13,687 nt of DNA from an uncultured Lachnospiraceae bacterium (GTDB taxonomy: Bacteria > Bacillota > Clostridia > Lachnospirales > Lachnospiraceae), in assembly GCA_946549155.1 (NCBI GenBank), contig CAMNQN010000074.1:1-13687 (forward strand), given 5' to 3'. Below the pieces are notes generated by a model that was given only the letters and a program-made list of their open reading frames with translations, searched no databases and was not told the DNA's origin. Made by a program: the position numbers and the translations under genes. The first letter of the stretch is position 1. Each line of letters opens with the position of its first letter. Shown here piece by piece: positions 6,576 to 13,687 of the stretch.

Positions 6576-6624
6576 GAAAATGCAGGAATTATCTTATTTT
6601 TGGAATAAATGGAAATATTGCAAC

Positions 6625-6644
6625 AAAACAGGGAAAAACTGGGA
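6625..6644. promoter_or_regulatory. Tandem 10-bp repeat, candidate activator site
   Basis: AAAACAGGGA (6625-6634) is followed directly by AAAACTGGGA (6635-6644), a head-to-tail repeat with one mismatch and a period of one helical turn. It lies between the two divergent promoters. AraC-family proteins bind direct repeats, though usually about two turns apart, so this is a weak candidate site. Confidence 0.3.
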
Positions 6645-6741
6645 TTGTAAGGTCTGCACAAAACGAGGCCCCTGTATTTATATAAATTATCTAAAAAAAA
6701 GAAAAAGAGCAAGATATATAAAAATGACAGCAACAAGGGGG

Positions 6742-6769
6742 TTGTTTTGCGCAGGCATTCCGGTATACT
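6742..6769 (+). promoter_or_regulatory. Promoter of the glycan-uptake operon
   Basis: -35 TTGTTT (6742-6747), a 16-base spacer and -10 TATACT (6764-6769). The weak -35 suits an activator-dependent promoter. AACAA-GGGGG-TTGTT (6732-6746) forms a short inverted repeat overlapping the -35 box and may be a regulatory site. The start would be near 6776, about 48 bases before the ATG. Confidence 0.5.
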
Positions 6770-6823
6770 GGAAGTAGCTTGAAAACAAGGCGAGATTTCG
6801 CAAAATTAATGGAGGGAAAACAT

Positions 6824-8149
6824 ATGGAAATGAAGAAAATCATGAGTGCAGTTCTTGCGGCTTCTATGGTAGTGGGAACCTGCGGCACCACCGTTTTCGC
6901 AGAGGATGCTTACGCGGATTATGCGGGTACTACCATCAGCGTGGCAGCCATCGAGACTGCTTACGGCTCCGACATGTGGGTACAGGTGTGTGAGGCGTTT
7001 ACGGAACTGACTGGAATTGGGGTGGATTTGATCACGGATAAGAATCTGGAGGATGTGATCGGACCGTCCATGCAGGGCGGCGAATATCCGGATGTGATTC
7101 ATCTGGCTACCGGCCGGGAAGCGGCTCTGACGGAGCAGTTTATTAAAGGAAACCTGATTGCGGATATCACTGATGTACTGTCCATGACGGTGCCGGGCGA
7201 GGAGGCTCTGGTATCCGATAAGATTGCGGGCGGCTTCACAGAAACCTCCCTGACCAATCCCTACGGCGATGGCAAGACCTATCTGGCTCCCATGTTCTAC
7301 TCTCCCTGCGGCCTGTTCTACAATAAGGGCCTGCTGGAGGAAAAGGGCTGGGAAGTGCCTGTCACCTGGGACGAGATGTGGGAGCTGGGCGATAAGGCCC
7401 AGGAAGAGGGAATTTATCTGTTCACCTATCCCACCACAGGATATTTTGATGCGTTCTTCTACGCGCTGCTGTACTCTGTAGGCGGCGCAGAGTTCTTTGA
7501 CAAGGCTACCACCTACGAAGAAGGAATCTGGGAGACTGAGGAGGCTAAGACCTGCTTCGACATCGTAACCAAGCTGGCTTCCTACACGAATCCCATCACT
7601 CCGGCCCAGGCCAATGATCAGGACTTCACCCAGAACCAGCAGCTGGTGCTGGACAACAAGGCGATCTTCATGCCAAACGGAACCTGGATTGTGGGCGAGA
7701 TGGCGGAAGCTCCCCGTGCGGACGGCTTTGAGTGGGGCATGACCGCTCTGCCGGCAGTGGCAGAGGGCGGAGACCGCTACAGCTACACCTGGTTTGAGCA
7801 GGCATGGATTCCGGCAGGCGCGGAGCATGTGGACGCGGCCAAGCTGTTCCTGTCCTTCCTCTACAGTGATACTGCCTGCGAGATTTTCGCAGCCTCCGGT
7901 GCAGTTCAGCCGGTGCTTGGCATTGCGGATAAGCTGGAGGGCGACAATGTGATGTTCTACTCCATCTATGACGACGGAGCGAAGGCTGCCATGGGCAACT
8001 TTGCCGCATTCGAGGCCATTCCCGGCGTGGAGATCCGTCCGGTATTCTTTGACCCGGTGAACTCTCTGGTTTCCGGCGATATGACAGAAGAGGACTGGAT
8101 CGCGGGCATTATTTCCGCCAGCGATCAGATGAGAGCAAACCTGAAGTAA
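6824..8149 (+). CDS. Sugar ABC transporter solute-binding protein (NgcE-like)
   Basis: A 441-residue extracellular solute-binding protein of the SBP family 1 type, which captures an oligosaccharide and delivers it to the two permeases encoded next. A signal peptide covers residues 1-26 (MEMKKIMSAVLAASM..., cleavage after VFA). The mature protein has family features such as GGEYPDVIHLA, YNKGLLEEKGW with VTWDEMW, and an aromatic/acidic ligand region. The start is ATG 6824, with GGAGGG (6811-6816) 7 bases upstream; an in-frame TTG at 6779 has no such site. Unlike most Gram-positive binding proteins it has no proper lipobox: its only signal-region Cys (Cys20) is preceded by V-G-T. Downstream GH112 and NahK genes suggest the ligand is galacto-N-biose/lacto-N-biose; NgcE-like chito-oligosaccharide binding is the alternative. 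A hairpin follows before the permeases. Confidence 0.9.
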   Translation: MEMKKIMSAVLAASMVVGTCGTTVFAEDAYADYAGTTISVAAIETAYGSDMWVQVCEAFTELTGIGVDLITDKNLEDVIGPSMQGGEYPDVIHLATGREAALTEQFIKGNLIADITDVLSMTVPGEEALVSDKIAGGFTETSLTNPYGDGKTYLAPMFYSPCGLFYNKGLLEEKGWEVPVTWDEMWELGDKAQEEGIYLFTYPTTGYFDAFFYALLYSVGGAEFFDKATTYEEGIWETEEAKTCFDIVTKLASYTNPITPAQANDQDFTQNQQLVLDNKAIFMPNGTWIVGEMAEAPRADGFEWGMTALPAVAEGGDRYSYTWFEQAWIPAGAEHVDAAKLFLSFLYSDTACEIFAASGAVQPVLGIADKLEGDNVMFYSIYDDGAKAAMGNFAAFEAIPGVEIRPVFFDPVNSLVSGDMTEEDWIAGIISASDQMRANLK

Positions 8150-8165
8150 AAGGCAACGGTTTTAC

Positions 8166-8200
8166 GGGGCTGGCGCGGTACGCGGCAGCCCCATTTCTTT
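8166..8200 (+). terminator. Intercistronic hairpin, partial terminator or mRNA stabiliser
   Basis: GGGGCTGGCGCG (8166-8177) pairs with CGCGGCAGCCCC (8181-8192) over 11 pairs with one G-G mismatch and a 3-base loop, followed by a T-rich stretch interrupted by one C (8194-8200). It lies between the binding-protein gene and the first permease. Such hairpins commonly let the binding protein be made in excess over the permeases, by partial termination or by protecting the upstream mRNA. Confidence 0.65.
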
Positions 8201-8217
8201 AGAAAGGAAAAGAGAGC

Positions 8218-9102
8218 ATGAAAAGATCAAAAGGGCGCAGCGCCTTTTTAGTTTCCTGCATCGCGCCGGCCGTGATTCTGTTTTTTATCTTTATGATTCT
8301 GCCTACGCTGAACGTATTCCGGATGTCTCTGTTTGAGAAGGGAGCCTACGCCCCCACAGAGACCTTTGTGGGGTTGAAAAATTTCCGGACGCTTTTGGCG
8401 GATGCGAATTTTATCCGGTCCATGCAGAATACCATTCTGCTGATCGTGGTGGTGACCATCATCACCTTCGCCTTTGCGCTGGTATTCGCGGCTATTCTTA
8501 CCAGAGAGAAAATCAGAGGCCAGAATTTTTTCCGGATCGTGTTTTACATTCCGAATATTCTCTCTGTGGTGGTAATTTCCGGTATTTTCTCCGCCGTGTA
8601 CAAGCCGGAGAACGGAATGCTTAACAGCATCATCGGGCTGTTTCGCGATATGTCCGACCCCATTCTCTGGAAGGGGGAAAAGCTGGTGATGGTCAGCCTG
8701 ATTATTGCCATGGTATGGCAGGCCATTGGCTATTATATGGTGATGTACATGGCTTCCATGTCCAGTGTGCCCCAGAGCCTCTACGAGAGCGCCAGCCTGG
8801 ACGGCGCGGGCCGGATCGCCCAGTTTTTCCAGATTACGATACCGCTGGTATGGACGAATATCCGCACCACCCTGACCTTCTTTATTCTTTCTACGATTAA
8901 TATGGCGTTCCTGTTTGTTAAGGCCATGACCTCCGGCGGTCCTAATCATACCTCCGAGGTGACGCTAAGTTACATGTACAGCCAGAAGGACGCGGGCCTG
9001 TATGGCTACAGCATGGCCATCGGCGTGATCATCTTCCTGTTTTCCTTTGCTCTTTCCGCGCTGGTAAACAGGGTGACGGAGCGGGAACCGCTGGAATTTT
9101 AG
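8218..9102 (+). CDS. Sugar ABC transporter permease 1 (MalF/NgcF type)
   Basis: A 294-residue membrane permease of the binding-protein-dependent transport family (MalF side). Six hydrophobic segments are visible, at about 10-32, 71-94, 105-127, 155-178, 215-236 and 263-284. The cytoplasmic EAA loop, which docks on the ATPase, is at about 190-211 (ESASLDGAGR followed by FFQITIPL). AAAGGA stands about a dozen bases ahead of ATG 8218. It follows the hairpin after the binding-protein gene and is 12 bases from the second permease, with which it forms the channel. No ATP-binding subunit is encoded in the operon, so a shared MsmX/MsiK-type ATPase is expected to drive it. Confidence 0.93.
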   Translation: MKRSKGRSAFLVSCIAPAVILFFIFMILPTLNVFRMSLFEKGAYAPTETFVGLKNFRTLLADANFIRSMQNTILLIVVVTIITFAFALVFAAILTREKIRGQNFFRIVFYIPNILSVVVISGIFSAVYKPENGMLNSIIGLFRDMSDPILWKGEKLVMVSLIIAMVWQAIGYYMVMYMASMSSVPQSLYESASLDGAGRIAQFFQITIPLVWTNIRTTLTFFILSTINMAFLFVKAMTSGGPNHTSEVTLSYMYSQKDAGLYGYSMAIGVIIFLFSFALSALVNRVTEREPLEF

Positions 9103-9114
9103 GGAGGTGGAAGC

Positions 9115-9999
9115 ATGGATGTGAAAAGACAGGGCGGGGACCGTCTGTACAAGTTTTTTATTTATGTGATGCTGATTCTTCTGGCCGTTACCATCCTTGT
9201 GCCGGTGGCCTGGGTATTTATGGCCTCCATCAAGGAGAACAGTGAGTTTTATGGAAATCCCTGGGCGCTTCCCAGGGGCCTTTACTGGCAAAATTTTGTG
9301 GAGGCCTGGAATGCGGCCAACATGGGCAGCTATATGCTTAATTCCGTGCTGGTGACGGCGCTGGCGCTGGTTTTGCTGCTGCTGATTGCGCTGCCGGCCT
9401 CCTACTGCCTGTCCCGGTTCAAATTTAAGGGACGGAAGTTTTTGAATACCTGCTTTATGGCGGGATTGTTTATCAATGTAAACTACATTGTGGTACCCAT
9501 TTTCCTGATGCTTCGGGACGGGGACGTATGGCTGAAAAAGGTATTTGGCGGAGGCTTCCTGTTAAACAACCTGGTGATGCTGGCGGTGGTGTATGCGGCT
9601 ACAGCGCTGCCCTTCACCATCTACCTGCTGTCCGGCTATTTTCAGACGCTGGCCCACGATTATGAGGAGGCGGCCTACATCGACGGGGCGGGATACCGCA
9701 CCACCATGTGGCGGATTATTTTCCCCATGGCGAAGCCTTCCATTATCACGGTGATTCTGTTTAACTTTTTGTCCTTCTGGAATGAGTATATCATTTCCAT
9801 GACGCTGATGAGCTCCGCCAAGGGCCCCAAGACCCTGCCGGTGGGCCTGCTTAATCTGATGCAGGCGCAGCAGTCCGCGGCTCAGTACGGAATCATGTAC
9901 GCAGGGCTGGTGCTGGTGATGCTGCCCACGCTGATCCTGTATATCTGTGTGCAGAACCAGTTGACGCAGGGAATGACCATGGGCGGTCTGAAAGGATAG
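9115..9999 (+). CDS. Sugar ABC transporter permease 2 (MalG/NgcG type)
   Basis: A 294-residue partner permease (MalG side). Six hydrophobic segments lie at about 14-37, 73-98, 111-133, 150-173, 208-230 and 260-282. The EAA loop is at 184-205 (EEAAYIDGAGYRTT then IIFPMAKP). The C-terminus QGMTMGGLKG matches the usual end of this family. AGGGAGGTGG (9103-9112) is just upstream of ATG 9115. The stop TAG is followed immediately by the start of the small membrane protein, so translation is coupled. Confidence 0.93.
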   Translation: MDVKRQGGDRLYKFFIYVMLILLAVTILVPVAWVFMASIKENSEFYGNPWALPRGLYWQNFVEAWNAANMGSYMLNSVLVTALALVLLLLIALPASYCLSRFKFKGRKFLNTCFMAGLFINVNYIVVPIFLMLRDGDVWLKKVFGGGFLLNNLVMLAVVYAATALPFTIYLLSGYFQTLAHDYEEAAYIDGAGYRTTMWRIIFPMAKPSIITVILFNFLSFWNEYIISMTLMSSAKGPKTLPVGLLNLMQAQQSAAQYGIMYAGLVLVMLPTLILYICVQNQLTQGMTMGGLKG

Positions 10000-10212
10000 G
10001 TGAACAGAATGGAATTTTGGAAAGAACATGGAAAGCTGCGGGTGGCATTGATGGCGGTTCTGTTTGCGGTTGGCCTGGGGCTGATCATCGGAGGCTGGAG
10101 GATGACCGGGCAGTTGGCCGGGCTGGGCTGGATGCTGCTGGGGCTGGTGCTGCTGCTGGCGGCCCTGGCGATCTATAATAAGCCCTTTGAGAATCCTAAG
10201 GGGAAGAAATAG
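10000..10212 (+). CDS. Small two-helix membrane protein
   Basis: A protein of about 70 residues with two hydrophobic segments (about 15-32 and 41-58), a charged N-terminus and a Lys-rich end (FENPKGKK). It starts with GTG 10000 directly after the permease stop, using AAAGGA within the end of the permease gene; ATG 10009 is an alternative start. Similar short two-helix proteins occur beside sugar permease genes in Lachnospiraceae; I believe one family is catalogued as DUF6903, but I could not verify membership. Its place between permease and phosphorylase suggests a transporter accessory subunit. This is inference. Confidence 0.7.
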   Translation: MNRMEFWKEHGKLRVALMAVLFAVGLGLIIGGWRMTGQLAGLGWMLLGLVLLLAALAIYNKPFENPKGKK

Positions 10213-10270
10213 GCAAGGCTGTAAATAAAGAAAAAGAAGGCAGCCTGGTGAGAGCAGAAAGGATGTTAAA

Positions 10271-12430
10271 ATGATGACAGGGCGTGTGACCATTCCAACC
10301 AATGTGGATATTGTACCTGAGACGATTGAAGTTTTAAAACGCTGGGGCGCAGATGCCATCCGTGATTGTGACGGAACGGAATTCCCGGAGGAACTGACCA
10401 GGGTGGGCGCTAAAATTTATTCGACTTATTATACAACCCGGAAGGATAACGCATGGGCGAAGGCCAATCCGGAGGAGGTGCAGCAGTGCTACATCATGAC
10501 CGGATTTTATCCTGCGGTGGAGGATACGTTGTCTATTCCTCTGATGAAGGGGATTTCCACGGAGCTGATGCAGGTGAATACCCGGGATGACAGGAAGCGC
10601 TGGTGGGAGGTGGTGGACCGTTCCAGCGGCCGGGTAGTTCCCACAACGCAGTGGGAGTATCAGGAAGAGAGCGGCTGTGTGGTGATTAAGGGGGCGGAGC
10701 CTTTCCATGAGTATACGGTCAGCTTTCTGGCCTATCTGATCTGGGACCCGGTACATATGTACAACGCGGTAACCAATGACTGGAAGGATTTTGAACATCA
10801 GATCACCTTTGACGTGCGCCAGCCCAAGACAAGAGAGCACGCCAAGGAACGGCTGCGCCGCTTCTGCGCAGAGCACCCTTATGTGAATGTAATCCGCTAC
10901 ACCACCTTTTTTCATCAGTTTACGCTGGTGTTTGACGAGCTGAAACGGGAGAAATACGTGGACTGGTACGGTTATTCCGCTTCCGTCAGCCCCTATATTC
11001 TGGAGCAGTTTGAACGGGAGGCAGGCTATCCCTTCCGGGCAGAGTATATCATAGACCAGGGGTATTATAACAATCAGTACCGGGTACCCAGCAGGGAATT
11101 TCTGGATTTCCAGGCGTTTCAGCGCAGGGAGGTGGCGAAGCTGGCCAAGGAGCTGGTGGATATCACCCACGAGTGCGGCAAGGAGGCCATGATGTTTCTG
11201 GGGGATCACTGGATCGGCACGGAGCCTTTTATGCCGGAATTTGCCTCCATCGGGCTGGACGCCGTGGTGGGAAGTGTGGGCAATGGAAGCACGCTTCGCC
11301 TGATCTCTGATATTCCGGGGGTGAAATATACGGAGGGCCGCTTCCTGCCCTATTTCTTCCCGGATACCTTCCATGAGGGGGGCGATCCCGTCCGGGAGGC
11401 GAAGGAAAACTGGGTGACGGCCAGACGCGCCATTCTGCGAAAGCCGGTGGACCGTATCGGCTACGGCGGCTATCTGAAGCTGGCGCTGGAATTTCCGGAA
11501 TTTATCGATTATGTGGAGAGCGTCTGCAATGAATTTCGGGAGCTGTACGAGAATGCCAAGGGAACCACACCCCACTGCGTAAAGCGGGTGGCGGTGCTCA
11601 ACAGCTGGGGACGGGCCCGCAGCTGGGGCTGCCATATGGTGCACCATGCGCTGTATCAGAAACAGAATTACAGCTATGCGGGCATTATCGAGGCGTTAAG
11701 CGGCGCTCCCTTTGACGTAACCTTTCTCTCCTTTGACGATATCCTGGAAAACAGGGAGATTTTGAAGGATGTGGATGTGCTGATCAATGTGGGCGACGGG
11801 GATACGGCTCACACCGGCGGCGCGGTCTGGGAGAATCCCAGGATTGCCGCGGCAGTGCGGGAGTTCGTTTATCGCGGCGGCGGCCTGATCGGTGTGGGGG
11901 AGCCCTCCGGGCATCCGTACCAGGGGCACTATCTCCAGCTTGCCACCCTGTTTGGCGTGGAGAAGGAGACGGGCTTTACCCTGAATTACGATAAGTATAA
12001 CTGGGAGGAGCATCCAGCACACTTTATTCTGGCGGATATCACCGGGCCGGTGGACTTCGGGGAGGGCAAAAAGAGCATGTACGCCTACCCGGGGACGGAG
12101 GTTTTAGTGCAGCGGGATCAGGAGGTGCAGATGGCGGTGCATTCCTTCGGAGAGGGCCGGACGGTCTATATCAGCGGCCTGCCCTACAGCTTTGAGAACA
12201 GCCGCATCCTCTACCGCAGTATTTTGTGGAGTGCCCATGGGGAGGAGGAGCTGCACCGGTGGTTTTCCACGAATTTCAATGTGGAAGTACACGCTTACGT
12301 GAAGAACGGAAAATACTGTGTGGTCAACAATACCTACGAGCCCCAGGATACGGTGGTGTACCGGGGAGACGGAAGCAGCTTTGAACTTCATATGGCGGCG
12401 AATGAGATAAAATGGTATACTGAGCTGTAG
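10271..12430 (+). CDS. lnpA: GH112 galacto-N-biose/lacto-N-biose phosphorylase
   Basis: A 719-residue cytoplasmic 1,3-beta-galactosyl-N-acetylhexosamine phosphorylase (GH112). It cleaves galactosyl-beta-1,3-GlcNAc or -GalNAc with phosphate to alpha-galactose 1-phosphate and the free amino sugar. The N-terminal part (about 1-440) is the GH42-like barrel; the phrase GRVTIPTNVDIVPETIEVL opens it. LGDHWIGTEP holds Asp312, which by position corresponds to the proposed acid catalyst Asp313 of the Bifidobacterium longum enzyme, followed by GSVGNGSTLRLISD and RFLPYFFPD. A second alpha/beta domain (about 445-650) and a small C-terminal domain complete the family's ~720-750 residue layout. Start ATG 10271 has AAAGGA 7 bases upstream; the next codon is also ATG. 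GH112 also includes galactosyl-1,4-rhamnose phosphorylases, but the N-acetylhexosamine kinase gene next door argues for N-acetylhexosamine disaccharides. No signal peptide is seen. Confidence 0.93.
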   Translation: MMTGRVTIPTNVDIVPETIEVLKRWGADAIRDCDGTEFPEELTRVGAKIYSTYYTTRKDNAWAKANPEEVQQCYIMTGFYPAVEDTLSIPLMKGISTELMQVNTRDDRKRWWEVVDRSSGRVVPTTQWEYQEESGCVVIKGAEPFHEYTVSFLAYLIWDPVHMYNAVTNDWKDFEHQITFDVRQPKTREHAKERLRRFCAEHPYVNVIRYTTFFHQFTLVFDELKREKYVDWYGYSASVSPYILEQFEREAGYPFRAEYIIDQGYYNNQYRVPSREFLDFQAFQRREVAKLAKELVDITHECGKEAMMFLGDHWIGTEPFMPEFASIGLDAVVGSVGNGSTLRLISDIPGVKYTEGRFLPYFFPDTFHEGGDPVREAKENWVTARRAILRKPVDRIGYGGYLKLALEFPEFIDYVESVCNEFRELYENAKGTTPHCVKRVAVLNSWGRARSWGCHMVHHALYQKQNYSYAGIIEALSGAPFDVTFLSFDDILENREILKDVDVLINVGDGDTAHTGGAVWENPRIAAAVREFVYRGGGLIGVGEPSGHPYQGHYLQLATLFGVEKETGFTLNYDKYNWEEHPAHFILADITGPVDFGEGKKSMYAYPGTEVLVQRDQEVQMAVHSFGEGRTVYISGLPYSFENSRILYRSILWSAHGEEELHRWFSTNFNVEVHAYVKNGKYCVVNNTYEPQDTVVYRGDGSSFELHMAANEIKWYTEL

Positions 12431-12478
12431 GAGCTTTAGGGCGCAAATGAAAATGGGAGAATACAGGAGGTCAGCAGT

Positions 12479-13591
12479 ATGTCAGAGATTACGAGAGAGC
12501 GTCTGGAAACAGTGGTGGGACAGTTCCGGTATGACGGAGAGGCGGTTCAGATTAGTCCCTATGGAAATGGTCACATTAATGATACTTTTTTGCTGGAGCT
12601 GAAAACAGAAGCGGGAAACAAAAAGATGATTCTTCAGCGGATTAACCGCCATGTATTTCCCAGACCGGAGGAGGTTATGGAGAATATCGTGAATGTGACC
12701 CGGTACCTGAATCAGAAGATCCGTGAGAACGGCGGGGATCCCTGGCGGGAAACGCTGAATGTGGTGCCGGCGCTGGATCAAAAAGCCTATTATCAGGATG
12801 AGGAGGGCGACTTCTGGCGGTCCTACTTTTTTATCACGGAGGCCACCTGCTACGACAAGGTGGAGACACCCCGGGATTTCTATGAGAGCGCCTATTCCTT
12901 CGGACGGTTTCAAAATCTGCTGGCGGAGTATCCGGCCAAGACCCTTCACGAGACGATTGCGGGCTTTCATGATACCAGAGCCCGGTTCGCTGTCTTTCAA
13001 AAGGCGGTGAAGGAGGACATCATGGGCCGGGCAAACCAGGTGCGGGAGGAGATTCAGTTTGTACTGGACCGGGAGGACGTGGCCAACTGCTTTTCCGAAC
13101 TATTGGATAGGGGAGAGCTTCCATTGCGGGTGACCCATAATGACACGAAGCTGAATAATATCATGATCGACGATAAAACCAGAAAGGGAATCTGCGTGAT
13201 TGATCTGGATACGGTTATGCCGGGGCTTGCCATGAATGACTTCGGGGATTCCATCCGGTTCGGCGCCAGCACAGCGGCGGAGGATGAGAAGGATCTGAAC
13301 AAAGTAAGCTGTGATATGGGGCTGTTCGAGACCTACACAAAAGGGTTCCTGGAGGGCTGCGGCGGCAAGCTGACGGGCCGGGAGATTGAATTGCTGCCCA
13401 TGGGGGCGAAGGTTATGACCTACGAGTGCGGGATGCGCTTCCTGACCGATTACCTCCAGGGGGACACTTACTTTAAAATACACCGCCCGGAGCATAACCT
13501 GGACCGGTGCCGCACGCAGTTCAAGCTGGTGGCAGATATGGAGGCCAAATGGGGGACTATGCAGCAGATCGCCCTGAAATACACAGAGTAG
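12479..13591 (+). CDS. nahK: N-acetylhexosamine 1-kinase
   Basis: A 370-residue kinase of the aminoglycoside phosphotransferase fold (NahK/LnpB). It phosphorylates GlcNAc or GalNAc released by the phosphorylase at C1 using ATP, feeding UDP-amino-sugar and amino-sugar catabolism without a 6-phosphate step. The N-terminal ISPYGNGHINDTFLLE (25-40) is the family's nucleotide-loop region. The catalytic loop THNDTKLNNIMID (219-231) includes Asp222 and Asn227, and IDLDTVMPG (241-249) gives the Mg-binding Asp. AGGAGG (12465-12470) is 8 bases ahead of ATG 12479. It is the last gene of the visible operon, 48 bases after the phosphorylase; no terminator is seen in the remaining 96 bases, so the operon may continue. 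Confidence 0.92.
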   Translation: MSEITRERLETVVGQFRYDGEAVQISPYGNGHINDTFLLELKTEAGNKKMILQRINRHVFPRPEEVMENIVNVTRYLNQKIRENGGDPWRETLNVVPALDQKAYYQDEEGDFWRSYFFITEATCYDKVETPRDFYESAYSFGRFQNLLAEYPAKTLHETIAGFHDTRARFAVFQKAVKEDIMGRANQVREEIQFVLDREDVANCFSELLDRGELPLRVTHNDTKLNNIMIDDKTRKGICVIDLDTVMPGLAMNDFGDSIRFGASTAAEDEKDLNKVSCDMGLFETYTKGFLEGCGGKLTGREIELLPMGAKVMTYECGMRFLTDYLQGDTYFKIHRPEHNLDRCRTQFKLVADMEAKWGTMQQIALKYTE

Positions 13592-13687
13592 AGCAGTAAA
13601 TTCGTGTTTGGTTAAGTAGCAGGACGCAGGAGAAGACGGGGCCGGGCGGGCAGATGCCTCTGGAAAACTGCTCCGGATACAAGAAAC

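Larger units (their letters stand above)
6403..6823. other. Divergent control region araC / glycan operon
   Basis: This 421-base gap holds no convincing gene; the only open stretch, 6580-6777, lacks a ribosome binding site. It contains one promoter facing each way (6548-6575 minus, 6742-6769 plus) about 165 bases apart, a ~140-base araC leader, and two repeat structures between the promoters (6625-6644 and 6732-6746). The central part is very A+T rich, unlike the flanking genes. Confidence 0.6.

Noticed and set aside
6580..6777. 65-residue open frame in the araC/operon gap
   Set aside because: There is no ribosome binding site, the composition is Lys/Tyr/Cys-rich from A+T-rich noncoding DNA, and it overlaps the operon promoter.
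6779..6823. Longer N-terminus of the solute-binding protein from TTG 6779
   Set aside because: It would place a hydrophilic 15-residue stretch before the signal peptide and has no ribosome binding site, whereas ATG 6824 has GGAGGG at ideal distance.
10216..10246. AGGCTG/CAGCCT hairpin between the small membrane protein and GH112 genes
   Set aside because: It is only a 6-bp stem with a 19-base loop and no T-tract, so it is too weak to call.
10334..11647. 437-residue minus-strand frame opposite the GH112 gene
   Set aside because: It is a shadow of a strongly supported phosphorylase, with low-complexity shadow-type composition and no family signature.

Overview
The window looks like chromosomal DNA from a Gram-positive gut anaerobe, most likely a Lachnospiraceae (Clostridium cluster XIVa) member. 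The evidence is strong AGGAGG-type ribosome binding sites, sigma-A style promoters, a CsoR/CopA copper operon and a galacto-N-biose/lacto-N-biose phosphorylase operon with an NgcEFG-like transporter. Genus cannot be fixed by reading alone.

Layout. (1) Bases 1-346 hold a long hairpin, a strong promoter and a perfect 12-bp inverted repeat over its -35 box. (2) Bases 347-2095 are an AT-rich three-gene operon: a BlaI/MecI-type repressor, a BlaR1-like M56 membrane metalloprotease with only a ~60-residue acidic ectodomain instead of a penicillin-binding sensor, and a small secreted protein overlapping it by 4 bases. The operon ends in an intrinsic terminator at 2159-2192. (3) Bases 2205-5389 are a GC-richer copper-homeostasis operon: a promoter with a CsoR-type operator between its -35 and -10 boxes, csoR, and copA with an extra C-terminal CopZ-like domain that has its own in-frame ribosome binding site and ATG. 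A strong hairpin at 5427-5495 separates it from the convergent next gene. (4) An AraC-family regulator lies on the minus strand (5509-6402), divergent from (5) a six-gene plus-strand operon (6824-13591): solute-binding protein, two permeases, a small two-helix membrane protein, a GH112 phosphorylase and N-acetylhexosamine 1-kinase. The last 96 bases (13592-13687) show nothing I can support.

How it works together. Region 5 encodes uptake of a galactosyl-beta-1,3-N-acetylhexosamine disaccharide (from mucin O-glycans or milk-type glycans), phosphorolysis to galactose 1-phosphate plus GlcNAc/GalNAc, and 1-phosphorylation of the released amino sugar. The AraC protein is the likely sugar-responsive activator. 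No ATP-binding subunit and no Gal-1-P uridylyltransferase or epimerase is present, so these must be supplied from elsewhere. Region 3 is copper sensing and export. Region 2 is a protease-relay signalling cassette of unknown stimulus and is the best candidate here for an undescribed system.
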